Positions 35,508 through 43,573 of a stretch of 64,000 nucleotides of DNA are shown here, one piece after another. The stretch's first letter is position 1, and every line of letters begins with the position of its first letter. This stretch comes from Kribbella caucasensis (GTDB lineage Bacteria; Actinomycetota; Actinomycetes; Propionibacteriales; Kribbellaceae): contig NZ_SNWQ01000015.1 of the NCBI RefSeq assembly GCF_004361855.1, positions 124,001 to 188,000 of the forward strand. The letters are read 5' to 3'. A program made the translations under genes and the position numbers. The notes beneath the pieces are model-generated. The model searched no databases, had not been told where the DNA came from, and saw nothing but the letters and a program-made list of their open reading frames with translations.

Positions 35508-36905
35508 TCAGACTCCGTAAACCGTTGACTCGTCGTCGGCGTCCTTGGCCAGCCGTTTGGACAGGTACAAGGCCTCCAGCGCCAACTCGACCGCCGCCGC
35601 GATCCGGCCCGGCGAATCGTCGGGCTCCGCTCCCGCGCGGGCCGCCACGTCATGCAGCAACGGCAGCTCGGGAAGTGCAGCCAGTACCTCGCGGCCGGGC
35701 ACCCGCTCACCGGTCGTCACAAGGTGGCCGTCGGCAACGGCTTGCACCAGCGGGCTGAGGTCCAACCCGGCGAACCGTTCGCGTGCGGTGTCCGCGATCG
35801 ACCGGCGCAGCAGGTACTCCAGCAGCTCGGTCTCACGGCCCTCTTCACCTGGCTCGAACTCCAGCTTGCCCCGCAGTACGGCGGGAACCGCGTCGAGATC
35901 GACCGGTCGGGCCACGGCCGGCTCCTCACCGGTGATCGCGCTCCGCCTCAACGCAGCGGCGGCCACAGTCTCGGCCGCGGCGACGGCGAATCGGGCAGAG
36001 ACACCCGACCGCTGGTCGATCGCGGTCGACTCCCGAAGATGCCGGACGAATCGCGCGAGCACCTCGAGCAGCGGCTCACCGACCTCGGCGGTCAGGTGCG
36101 CCTCCTGCCGGACGACGTCCACCTCGGCGTCGACGTCCAGCGGGTAGTGCGTCCGGACCTCGGCGCCGAATCGGTCCTTCAGCGGAGTGATGATGCGGCC
36201 GCGGTTGGTGTAGTCCTCCGGGTTGGCCGTTGCCACCAGCAACACGTCCAGCGGCAGCCGGAGGGTGTAGCCGCGGACCTGGATGTCGCGCTCCTCCATC
36301 ACGTTGAGCAGCGCGACCTGGATCCGCTCGGCCAGGTCGGGCAGCTCGTTGATCGCGACGATCCCGCGGTGCGCCCGCGGGACCAGGCCGAAATGGATGG
36401 TCTCCGGATCACCGAGGCTGCGGCCCTCGGCGACCTTGACCGGGTCGACGTCGCCGATCAGGTCGCCGACCGACGTGTCCGGGGTAGCGAGCTTCTCGGC
36501 GTACCGGAGGCTGCGGTGCAGCCAGGTCACCGGCAGGTCGTCGCCGAGCTCGGCAGCGCGACGCCTCGACTCGGGGGTGATCGGGTCGAGCGGGTGCTCG
36601 GGCAGCTCCGCTCCCTCGATCACCGGGGTCCACTCGTCGAGCAACCCGAGCAGGGTGCGGAGCAGCCGGGTCTTGCCCTGGCCGCGCTCGCCGAGCAGTA
36701 CTACGTCGTGCCCCGCGAGCAGGGCACGCTCCAGCTGGGGAATAACAGTCCGGGAGAATCCGACGATGCCGGGCCAGGGGTCGCGGCCGGCCCGCAACTC
36801 GGTCAGCAGGTTTTCGCGGATCTCGGCCTTGATCGAACGGGGAAGGTAGCCGGCGGCCCGGAGCTCGCCGGCCTTCCGGGGAAGTTCAGCAGGTGCACTG
36901 GTCAC
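35508..36905 (-). CDS. MoxR/ChlI-type AAA+ ATPase
   Basis: A 465-residue AAA+ protein. Walker A is GERGQGKT, a VDPVKVAEGRSLGDPETIHF stretch is typical of magnesium-chelatase-like subunits, Walker B is GIVAINELPDLAE, and sensor 1 is LLVATANPEDYTN. It resembles a conserved actinobacterial ATPase whose members begin MTS.AELPR..GELRA, which favours GTG 36905 over the earlier TTG 36938. There is no good ribosome binding site at either. It acts with the adjacent VWA protein as a chaperone-like remodelling pair. It is unlikely to be a true magnesium chelatase, since no bacteriochlorophyll or cobalt-chelatase genes are present. Confidence 0.88.
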   Translation of the reverse strand: MTSAPAELPRKAGELRAAGYLPRSIKAEIRENLLTELRAGRDPWPGIVGFSRTVIPQLERALLAGHDVVLLGERGQGKTRLLRTLLGLLDEWTPVIEGAELPEHPLDPITPESRRRAAELGDDLPVTWLHRSLRYAEKLATPDTSVGDLIGDVDPVKVAEGRSLGDPETIHFGLVPRAHRGIVAINELPDLAERIQVALLNVMEERDIQVRGYTLRLPLDVLLVATANPEDYTNRGRIITPLKDRFGAEVRTHYPLDVDAEVDVVRQEAHLTAEVGEPLLEVLARFVRHLRESTAIDQRSGVSARFAVAAAETVAAAALRRSAITGEEPAVARPVDLDAVPAVLRGKLEFEPGEEGRETELLEYLLRRSIADTARERFAGLDLSPLVQAVADGHLVTTGERVPGREVLAALPELPLLHDVAARAGAEPDDSPGRIAAAVELALEALYLSKRLAKDADDESTVYGV

Positions 36906-36950
36906 CCTGACGACGTTAGCTCGCCAACCCCAATCCAAAACCCTGGTATC

Positions 36951-37655
36951 TCAATCTTCGGCGCTACCGAGATAGGTATGCAGCAGGGCGGCGCCGTGGA
37001 GCATGGCCCTGGTACGGCGGTCGTGGGCTGCCCGTCGTTCGGCGACGGCGGCACGGAGGGCCTCGGTGCTGCCGGTGCGGCGGAGTCCGTCGAGGACCGG
37101 CCTGATCTGGTCGAACCCGTACCGGCCCTGGCGGAGCATGTTGATGATTCGGGCGTCCCGGATCTGCAGGGGCGAGTAGCGGCGGTAGTTCGTCCCCCGC
37201 TCCCGCGTCGGGGTCAACAGACCGGCCGACTCCCAGACCCGCAGCGCCGACGTCCGGATCCCCAGCTGGCGGGCCAGCTCACCGACCAGCAGTGCAGGGC
37301 CGGCGAGTGGTTCGGAGTCGAGGAACTGTTCCGCCGCGGCGCCGAGGGCCTCGCTCGCAGCATCAGTGGCCAGCCGTTGTTCGTGAAGCGCCGCATGACT
37401 CGCATCGACCGCGCGTAGCGCGAGCGCCTGATCCCCGTCGTGCACAGCCCGCATGATCGTGGTCGCGTCCACCGGCCCGAACCCCGGCGCCAGCGCACGA
37501 TAGGTGAGCAAGGCCTCCAGGTGCCGCTGGTCGTACTGCCGGTACCCGCTCTCCGACCGTGGCGCGGGCGGCAGCACGCCGGCCGCCTCGTAGTTGCGCA
37601 CCAGCTGGGTCGACACCCCGGCCCGCCGGGCCAGATCCACCGGCCGCAACCCCAT
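36951..37655 (-). CDS. Double-MerR regulator
   Basis: A 234-residue protein containing two MerR-type winged helices in tandem. The first is near residues 1-70 (VDLARRAGVSTQLVRNYEAA, then GYRQYDQRHLEALL). The second is near residues 115-185 (VGELARQLGIRTSALRVWES, then NYRRYSPLQIRDARI). MerR proteins normally have one such domain and dimerise, so this may be an intramolecular pseudo-dimer. No effector-binding domain is evident. It begins three bases after the stop of the upstream serine hydrolase on the same strand, so the two form an operon. Confidence 0.85.
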   Translation of the reverse strand: MGLRPVDLARRAGVSTQLVRNYEAAGVLPPAPRSESGYRQYDQRHLEALLTYRALAPGFGPVDATTIMRAVHDGDQALALRAVDASHAALHEQRLATDAASEALGAAAEQFLDSEPLAGPALLVGELARQLGIRTSALRVWESAGLLTPTRERGTNYRRYSPLQIRDARIINMLRQGRYGFDQIRPVLDGLRRTGSTEALRAAVAERRAAHDRRTRAMLHGAALLHTYLGSAED

Positions 37656-37658
37656 CCG

Positions 37659-38942
37659 TCAGTCCTGAATGCGCGGGGTGACCCGCCCCGCGGCGAACAG
37701 GTACTCCGGGGTGAAAGTGACCGGCGACCAAGGGACTACCTCGGAGCTGCGGACGACGAAGTGGTTCCCGTCCAACGGCTCGGTGGGATGGAGCTCGTAC
37801 TCGACCACTGGCTCTTCCGCGAAAGCGAGACGATCACCGGTCGCCTCCTGGGCGAGGATCAGCTTGCCGTCGCGCCGGAGCACCTCCATCGCGATGCCGG
37901 TCCGCTCGTACCGCCCGAGGTGCTCATCGCCCACTTCGGCCTCGACGGGTTGCGGGGATGCCGGTACTCCGACTCCGACGTATTCGGTGAAGACCTCGGA
38001 GACGAGCGCGTCGAACAGGGCCTCGCCGTTGCCCGAGTTCGTCAGCAGGCAGACCGCGAGCCTGGCCTCGGGATCGATCCGGAGGAATGAGAGTTGCGAG
38101 ATCGTGCCGCCGTCGTGGCCGAACAACTTGCGGCCCGACCAGTCGTACAACCGCCAGGCCAGCCCGATATCCGTGACGCCGCCGTTCCGGTCCGGGTATG
38201 CGACCTGTGGCTCCCGCATGCGTGCGTACCGGTCGTCGTCCAGGTGGAGTCGCGCGAACCGCAGCAGGTCGGACGCGCTCTGCGTGATCAGCCCGGCCGG
38301 ACCGAGACTGCGTGGGAGCTGCCAAGTGGTCACCGGCGATCCGTCGCTGCCGAGGTGGCCGAGCGCCGCGCGATGCAGGATCGCCTCCTCCGCCAGCGTC
38401 ACGGTCGACTTCAACCCGAGCGGTTCGATCAGCCGGGCCCGGAGGGATTCGTCCCAGGTCGGGCCGTCGAGTACCTCGATGATCCGGCCGAGCAGGACGA
38501 ATCCGGCGTTGCAGTAGGAGTACGCCGTACCCGGCTCGAACAACCGCTCCACGTCGGCCAGCAGCCCGACGTACTTCCGGAGGCAGTCGTTGCCGCGACC
38601 GGTGTCGGTGAACACGTCGCCGTCGATGCCACTGGTGTGGGTGAGCAGGTGCCGGACCGTGATCCGGCCGCCGATCGGTGCTTCGGGCAACAACTTGACC
38701 ACCGGGTCGTCGAGCGCCAGCCGGCCTTCCTCGGCCAACTGGACGATCATCGACGCGGTCCATGCCTTGGTGATCGACCCGACCTGGAACACCGAGTCGG
38801 CGGTCACCTCGACGCCGGTCCCCCGGTTCAACACGCCGTACGGGGCGATGGTCTCGTTGCCGTCCGCCCAGATCCCGAGCACGGCGCCCGGTACTCCGGC
38901 CCCGGCGGCGAGCTCGGACAAGCGGGCGGTCCAATCAGCCAT
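37659..38942 (-). CDS. Beta-lactamase-family serine hydrolase
   Basis: A 427-residue class C beta-lactamase/DD-peptidase-like protein. It has the SxxK motif SITK (in FQVGSITKAWTAS), the YxN motif YCN (in AYSYCNAGFVLLG), a third motif near HDGG (LFGHDGGTISQLSF), and a C-terminal lipocalin-like tail. No signal peptide is seen, so it is probably cytoplasmic and acts as an esterase or peptidase. The start is set at ATG 38942, which fits family length. It is cotranscribed with the double-MerR regulator. Confidence 0.85.
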   Translation of the reverse strand: MADWTARLSELAAGAGVPGAVLGIWADGNETIAPYGVLNRGTGVEVTADSVFQVGSITKAWTASMIVQLAEEGRLALDDPVVKLLPEAPIGGRITVRHLLTHTSGIDGDVFTDTGRGNDCLRKYVGLLADVERLFEPGTAYSYCNAGFVLLGRIIEVLDGPTWDESLRARLIEPLGLKSTVTLAEEAILHRAALGHLGSDGSPVTTWQLPRSLGPAGLITQSASDLLRFARLHLDDDRYARMREPQVAYPDRNGGVTDIGLAWRLYDWSGRKLFGHDGGTISQLSFLRIDPEARLAVCLLTNSGNGEALFDALVSEVFTEYVGVGVPASPQPVEAEVGDEHLGRYERTGIAMEVLRRDGKLILAQEATGDRLAFAEEPVVEYELHPTEPLDGNHFVVRSSEVVPWSPVTFTPEYLFAAGRVTPRIQD

Positions 38943-38952
38943 GGAGGCCAAC

Positions 38953-39663
38953 TTACTTGGCTCGCATCAACTCCAGCAGAGCGGCCTTGATCGCCTCGCG
39001 GGCCGCGTCCTCGTCCAGGCCCAACTGCTGCAGCACCTGGGCAGCCACGCCGCCCGGATGGTGGTAGAGCGACAACAGCAGGTGTTCGGTGCCGATGTAG
39101 TTGTGGCCGAGACCCAGGGCTTCGTCCAGCGTGTACTTCAATACGCTCACCGCACGCGGGGTCATCGGCAGTACTATGTCGTCGCCGGGCCGCTGGTCTG
39201 CCGAACCGTCCGGCGCGATCGCGTGCACGGCGTCCGCGACGGCCTGCTCGCTGAGCCCTCGGTCGACGAGGACCTTGGCCGCGACCCCCTCGGGCTGGGT
39301 GTAGAGCGCGAGCAGCAGGTGCTCGGTGCCGACGAACGCGTGGTTGTGGTCACGGGCAACCCCAGGGGCGGCTTCCATGACCGCCCTGGTCCGGGCCGTG
39401 AAGCGCTCGAACGACGGCTTGGCTGTATCCGCGAACCGCTTGTGTGCGGCCTGTTTGCTGACGCCGAGCACGCCGCTGATCTCTACCCACGACTTGCCCG
39501 CACCCCGGGCCTGGTCGACGAAATACCCAAGGGCCGCGTCCGAGGTCGCGGTCAAATCACTGATCGTGCTGGCTGCGGTGCCCAGTTGATCGAGCGCGTC
39601 GTCGCTGCCCGCGTCCTCGCGAATGGTGTCGATGAGTTGCTGAAGATCAGGTCCAGGAGTCAT
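38953..39663 (-). CDS. HTH plus double Clp-N repeat protein
   Basis: A 236-residue protein. The N-terminal ~75 residues include a helix-turn-helix-like VEISGVLGVSKQAAHKRF. Two Clp-N (ClpA/C N-domain) repeats follow, at HAFVGTEHLLLALYTQPEGV and HNYIGTEHLLLSLYHHPGGV. Clp-N repeats bind substrates or adaptors of ClpC. Here they are detached from any ATPase, so the protein may be a regulator that senses Clp substrates. Start 39663 lies three bases from a 19-bp palindrome, and a second copy sits 28 bases further on, a classic autoregulation layout. Confidence 0.85.
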   Translation of the reverse strand: MTPGPDLQQLIDTIREDAGSDDALDQLGTAASTISDLTATSDAALGYFVDQARGAGKSWVEISGVLGVSKQAAHKRFADTAKPSFERFTARTRAVMEAAPGVARDHNHAFVGTEHLLLALYTQPEGVAAKVLVDRGLSEQAVADAVHAIAPDGSADQRPGDDIVLPMTPRAVSVLKYTLDEALGLGHNYIGTEHLLLSLYHHPGGVAAQVLQQLGLDEDAAREAIKAALLELMRAK

Positions 39664-39665
39664 GC

Positions 39666-39712
39666 CGTCAACCCTAGGTTGACGACATGGTCTCGTCAAC
39701 CCTGAGTTGACG
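39666..39712. promoter_or_regulatory. Tandem 19-bp palindromic operators
   Basis: CGTCAACCCTAGGTTGACG (39666-39684) and CGTCAACCCTGAGTTGACG (39694-39712) are near-identical inverted repeats with centres 28 bases apart. They lie between the HTH/Clp-N gene and mug. The HTH domain of the Clp-N protein is the obvious candidate ligand. Confidence 0.75.
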
Positions 39713-39737
39713 AAGGCAGAAGCTCTACCCTTCCCGC

Positions 39738-40247
39738 ATGCAGGAGTTGGCGGATGTGGTCGGGTCGGGGCTGCGGGTTCTGTTCTGCGGGATCAACCCG
39801 GGGCTGCTGTCGGCCGAGACCGGGCACCACTTCGCACGGCCGGGGAATCGGTTCTGGCCGGCATTGCATCTGTCCGGGTTCACGCCGCGGCAACTGAAGC
39901 CGGCGGAGCAGAGTGAGTTGCTGGACCTCGGACTGGGGATCACGAACGTGGTGGATCGTCCGACCGCGCAGGCCGGGGAGTTGAGCCGGTCCGAGTTCGC
40001 GGCGGGTGGCGAGAATCTGGTGAAGAAGGTGCTCGCCTACGAACCCGTTTGGCTCGCGGTTGTCGGCGTCACGGCGTACCGGGCGGCGTTCAACCTGCCG
40101 AAGGCCGTGATGGGCCGGCAGGAACGCACGATCGGCCCGACCCGGGTCTGGATCCTCCCGAACCCGAGCGGGCTGAACGCGCACTACACACTGCCCAAAC
40201 TGACGGCCGCATTCGCCGAACTACGAGCGGCTAGCTCAATGCCTTGA
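39738..40247 (+). CDS. mug: Mismatch-specific uracil DNA glycosylase (Mug)
   Basis: A 169-residue protein with the Mug family motifs: FCGINPGL near the N terminus (catalytic Asn in GINPG), HFARPGNRFWPALH, LGITNVVDRPTAQA, and the C-terminal NPSGLNAHY. It excises uracil or ethenocytosine from G:U-type mismatches. It is divergent from the Clp-N gene, so it may share the tandem operators. Its 3' end overlaps the convergent hydrolase by 17 bases. Confidence 0.92.
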   Translation: MQELADVVGSGLRVLFCGINPGLLSAETGHHFARPGNRFWPALHLSGFTPRQLKPAEQSELLDLGLGITNVVDRPTAQAGELSRSEFAAGGENLVKKVLAYEPVWLAVVGVTAYRAAFNLPKAVMGRQERTIGPTRVWILPNPSGLNAHYTLPKLTAAFAELRAASSMP

Positions 40248-40935
40248 GGATGAGGTCGGCGACGGCGTCCGGATGCGAGACCGCGACCGAGTGCGAGCCT
40301 TCGACCTCGACGATCGTGCCGCCGGCGCGCTCGGCCATGAACCGCTGCGCCTCCGGGTGGATCGCGTTGTCCTGGGTGGCGACCAGCGTCCACGACGGCA
40401 ACTTCTTCCAGCCCGGCTCGACCGCCAACTTCTCCTCCAGACCGGCCACCGCGATCGGGCGCTGCGCGACCGCCAGCACCCGGGTCACCTCGGCCGGCAG
40501 GTCGGCCGCGAAGACCTCCGGGTACGCCGCCGGATCCAGGCGGACCTCCGGCGCCTCGGTCCCGTCCGCCAGCGGGTAGAGCGACGGGCGGATCGCGTCA
40601 CCGAAAGGCGTCGCCGGGAAGTTCGCGGAAATGCTCGCCAGGCTCTCCCCGGCATCCGGGATGAACGCGGCCACGTGAACCAGGCCGGCCACGTTGTCCA
40701 GACCCAGGGTGGCTGCGTTGATCACGGCCCCGCCGTACGAGTGGCCGACGAGCAGGACCGGCCCCTCGATCTGGCGGACCGCGGAAGCGACGTACGCCGC
40801 GTCGGCGGTCAGGCCACGCAACGGGTTCGGGATCGCCGCGACGGTGACGCCGGCCTTCTGCAGGCGGTCGATCACGCCGTTCCAGCTGGCCGCGTCAGCG
40901 AAAGCGCCGTGGACGAGGACGACGGTGGTGTTCAT
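40231..40935 (-). CDS. Alpha/beta-hydrolase
   Basis: A 234-residue alpha/beta-hydrolase: oxyanion HGAFADAASW, nucleophile elbow GHSYGGAV, acid in TQDNAIHPEAQRF, and His in GSHSVAVSHPD. It resembles small esterase/haloperoxidase-like proteins without signal peptides. A GGAGGAG ribosome binding site lies about eight bases before the ATG. It follows the HSL-type hydrolase by 30 bases and is presumably controlled by the TetR at 42026. Confidence 0.88.
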   Translation of the reverse strand: MNTTVVLVHGAFADAASWNGVIDRLQKAGVTVAAIPNPLRGLTADAAYVASAVRQIEGPVLLVGHSYGGAVINAATLGLDNVAGLVHVAAFIPDAGESLASISANFPATPFGDAIRPSLYPLADGTEAPEVRLDPAAYPEVFAADLPAEVTRVLAVAQRPIAVAGLEEKLAVEPGWKKLPSWTLVATQDNAIHPEAQRFMAERAGGTIVEVEGSHSVAVSHPDAVADLILKALS

Positions 40936-40965
40936 GAAAGTACTCCTCCTATATAGGTGAGAGAT

Positions 40966-41895
40966 TCAGGCGAGTGCGGACTTGAGGGTGCGGATGGCCA
41001 GGTCGATCGCGGCGGTCGCGGCGTGGGTGTCGCGGAGGGCGTCGAGCATCACGAAGTCGTGGATGATGCCGCCGAACCGGACAGCCGTGACGGCGACCCC
41101 GGCCTCGCGGAGCTTGGCCGCATACGCCTCGCCTTCGTCGCGCAGTACGTCGGCTTCGGCGGTGATCACCAGTGCGGTCGGCAAGCCGGTCAGCTGCTCA
41201 GTGGTCGCGCGTAGCGGGGACGCCGTGATCTGGTTCCGCTCGGCCTCGTCGGTCGTGTACTGGTCCCAGAACCACTGCATCCCGTCGAGCCGCAGGAAGT
41301 AGCCCTCGGCGAACTCGCGGTACGAGGCGGTGTCGAAGGACGCGTCTGTGACCGGGTAGAACAGCACCTGCTGGCGGAAGGTCACGTCACCGCGCTCCTT
41401 CGCGAGCAACGTCACCGCGGCGGCCATGTTGCCGCCGACCGAGTCGCCCGCGACGGCCAGCCGGCTCGCGTCCAGGCCGTGGTCGTTGCCCGAGGCCACG
41501 ATCCAGCGGGCGACGGCGTAGTTCTGCTCCAGCGCGTGCGGGTACCGGTGCTCCGGCGAGAGGTCGTACTCCGGGAAGACCACGGCCGCACCGGCGCCGA
41601 CGGCCAGTTCGCGGACCAGCCGGTCGTGGGTGTGGGCGTTGCCGAAGACCCAGCCGGCGCCGTGGATGTAGAGGATCACCGGCAGCACCCCGGTCGAGCC
41701 GGCCGGGCGGACCATCCGGGCCTTGGTGCCGTCGGCCGCGGTCACCCACTCCTCGTCGATCTCGAGCTTCGGGTAGTCGGTGGTCTGCACCTCGTCGACC
41801 AGTTTGCGTCCCTCCGCGGGGTCCAGCTGGAACAGGAACGGCGGGGTCGCGGTCGCGTCGGCGAAGGCCTGGGCGGCGGGTTCCAGAACAGTCAT
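40966..41895 (-). CDS. HSL-family alpha/beta-hydrolase
   Basis: A 309-residue hormone-sensitive-lipase-type esterase: the HGGG-like oxyanion HGAGW, nucleophile elbow GDSVGGN, acid in AEADVLRDEGEAY and His in GGIIHDFVMLDA. It hydrolyses short acyl esters. The ATG at 41895 has GGAGGAG at the right distance, and the longer frame runs into the operators. It is divergent from the TetR gene, with two operators in between, and followed by a second hydrolase. Confidence 0.92.
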   Translation of the reverse strand: MTVLEPAAQAFADATATPPFLFQLDPAEGRKLVDEVQTTDYPKLEIDEEWVTAADGTKARMVRPAGSTGVLPVILYIHGAGWVFGNAHTHDRLVRELAVGAGAAVVFPEYDLSPEHRYPHALEQNYAVARWIVASGNDHGLDASRLAVAGDSVGGNMAAAVTLLAKERGDVTFRQQVLFYPVTDASFDTASYREFAEGYFLRLDGMQWFWDQYTTDEAERNQITASPLRATTEQLTGLPTALVITAEADVLRDEGEAYAAKLREAGVAVTAVRFGGIIHDFVMLDALRDTHAATAAIDLAIRTLKSALA

Positions 41896-41926
41896 CGAAC
41901 TCTCCTCCAAGAAGTCGGAATCGGGA

Positions 41927-41978
41927 GAGAACGAGCGTTCTCCCTCGTTGTCCGCTACTCTAGAGAACGATGGTTCTC
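41927..41978. promoter_or_regulatory. Paired TetR operators
   Basis: GAGAACGAGCGTTCTC (41927-41942) and GAGAACGATGGTTCTC (41963-41978) are dyads 36 bases apart, between the divergent TetR and HSL hydrolase genes. Both face the hydrolase promoter. Confidence 0.75.
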
Positions 41979-42025
41979 CACGCAAGCGCAGGCCGGGTGA
42001 CCGGGATCACCCGAGGAGGTTGGAC

Positions 42026-42598
42026 ATGGCAATCGACACTGCGACCGCACAGCAGCAGGTCCTGGACGCGGCCGACAGGTTGTTCTACGAGCGCGGCGTC
42101 CAGGCCGTCGGGATGGACGCGATCCGAGCGGCGTCCGGCGTCTCGCTCAAGCGGCTTTACCAGCTGTTCCCGTCGAAGGACAAGCTGATCGAGGCGTACC
42201 TCGCGGGCCGCAACCGGCAATGGGAGCAGATGCTGCAGGAACACCTCGACGCCGCGACCGAGCCGCGCGAGCGGATCCTCGCCGTCTTCGACTTCCTCTC
42301 CGCCTGGTTCACCCAGCGCGACTTCCGCGGCTGCGCTTTCATCAACTCCTTCGGCGAACTCGGCGCGATCTCGCCCCGCGTCGCCGAACTCGCCAAGCAG
42401 CACAAGGCCGGCTTCCGGCAGGCCCTCACCGACCTCGCCCAGACCGCCGGCGCGGCCGACCCCGACCAGCTCGCCGACCACCTCATCCTGCTCAGCGAAG
42501 GCGCCATCACCACGTCCGCCATCTCCGGCTCCCCGAAACCGGCCGAGCGCGCCCGCGAGGCCGCCGTACTCCTGATGCGGGTCTCGCTACCGACCTGA
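42026..42598 (+). CDS. TetR-family repressor
   Basis: A 190-residue TetR protein: helix-turn-helix within the first 55 residues (AADRLFYERGVQAVGMDAIR, then GVSLKRLYQLFPSKDKL) and a helical ligand domain with RGCAFINSFGEL. Such regulators often control hydrolase or oxidoreductase operons for reactive or xenobiotic substrates. GAGGAGG supports ATG 42026. The two operators upstream suggest that it controls itself and the two hydrolases on the other strand. It converges with the LigD polymerase gene. Confidence 0.88.
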   Translation: MAIDTATAQQQVLDAADRLFYERGVQAVGMDAIRAASGVSLKRLYQLFPSKDKLIEAYLAGRNRQWEQMLQEHLDAATEPRERILAVFDFLSAWFTQRDFRGCAFINSFGELGAISPRVAELAKQHKAGFRQALTDLAQTAGAADPDQLADHLILLSEGAITTSAISGSPKPAERAREAAVLLMRVSLPT

Positions 42599-42601
42599 CC
42601 G

Positions 42602-43573
42602 TCAGCCCTCCTCGGCGGCGGTCCGGCGGGCTCGGGCTCGGCGTTTGCCTTCGTGCATGGCGACCACTCGGGCGATGGGGATCGCTCGGCCTTCCTCGAG
42701 CAGGTCGTCCGGCAGTGACTGAGGAGCCGGCAGTTGGGCGGCCCAACGATCTGCGCTGCCCAGCAAACCCGGCGTGTTGCGCACGGTGAAGTCACGTGGA
42801 GCTACCCGGTCGAGGTCGTCCCAGCCGACCGGGAACGACACCGGAGTACCAGGGCGGACGCGCGGGCTGTAGGCCGCGACCACCGTGGCGCCTCCGGATC
42901 GGGTCGAGTCGACGAAGACCTTCCCGCCGCGCTCCTCCTTGATGTACGCGGTCGTCGCGACCGCCGGGTCGATTCGCTCGGCTCGCGCCGCGACAGCCCG
43001 GGTCGCCGCGGCCGCGTCTTCGATCGACACGCTCTCGTCGATCGGCACGAACACATGCACGCCTTTCGCGCCACTCGTCTTGACCGCGCCCTCCAGGCCG
43101 GCTTCGGTCAGCGCCTGCCGGACCAGAAACGCCGCCTGCACCGCCATCCCGAACGTCTCCCCCTCCGGCGGATCGAGGTCGAAGACGAGCTGAGTGACCC
43201 GATCCCAGCGGTCGGCGCGCATCAGCGTCGGGTGGTACTCGACCGCGCGCTGGTTGGCGAACCACAGCAGCGTCCGCCGATCGTCGCACAGCGCGTACGA
43301 CACCTCCCGCTTCGACGCCTCGGCCCATACCGTCGCCGTCTTGACCCACTCAGGCGTGTATTTCGGGACGTTCTTCTGCATGAACGGTTCCTGCCCTGGG
43401 CGGACCCGGATCACCGACAACGGCCGGTTCCGCAGCCCGGGCAGCATCCGCTCGTGCACCGCGTCCAGGTAGTCCACCAGGTCCCGCTTGGTCGCCTCGG
43501 CGCCGTCGAACAACGGCTGGTCGAGGTTCGTCAGCGGTACTCCGTCACGCGTCTCGTCCGGCTTGCTCGCCAT
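42602..43573 (-). CDS. LigD-type polymerase (primase-polymerase) domain
   Basis: A 323-residue stand-alone LigD polymerase domain: EATKRDLVDYLDAVHERMLP at the start, QKNVPKYTPEWV, the metal-binding VFDLDPPEGE with the catalytic DLD pair, KTSGAKGVHVFVP, and a third acidic residue near FVDSTRSGG. These AEP-family enzymes fill gaps with ribonucleotides during non-homologous end joining. No ligase, nuclease domain or Ku gene is adjacent. The gene overlaps the SelA-like gene by 29 bases at the end of the sugar-transporter operon, an odd location for a repair enzyme. Confidence 0.9.
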   Translation of the reverse strand: MASKPDETRDGVPLTNLDQPLFDGAEATKRDLVDYLDAVHERMLPGLRNRPLSVIRVRPGQEPFMQKNVPKYTPEWVKTATVWAEASKREVSYALCDDRRTLLWFANQRAVEYHPTLMRADRWDRVTQLVFDLDPPEGETFGMAVQAAFLVRQALTEAGLEGAVKTSGAKGVHVFVPIDESVSIEDAAAATRAVAARAERIDPAVATTAYIKEERGGKVFVDSTRSGGATVVAAYSPRVRPGTPVSFPVGWDDLDRVAPRDFTVRNTPGLLGSADRWAAQLPAPQSLPDDLLEEGRAIPIARVVAMHEGKRRARARRTAAEEG

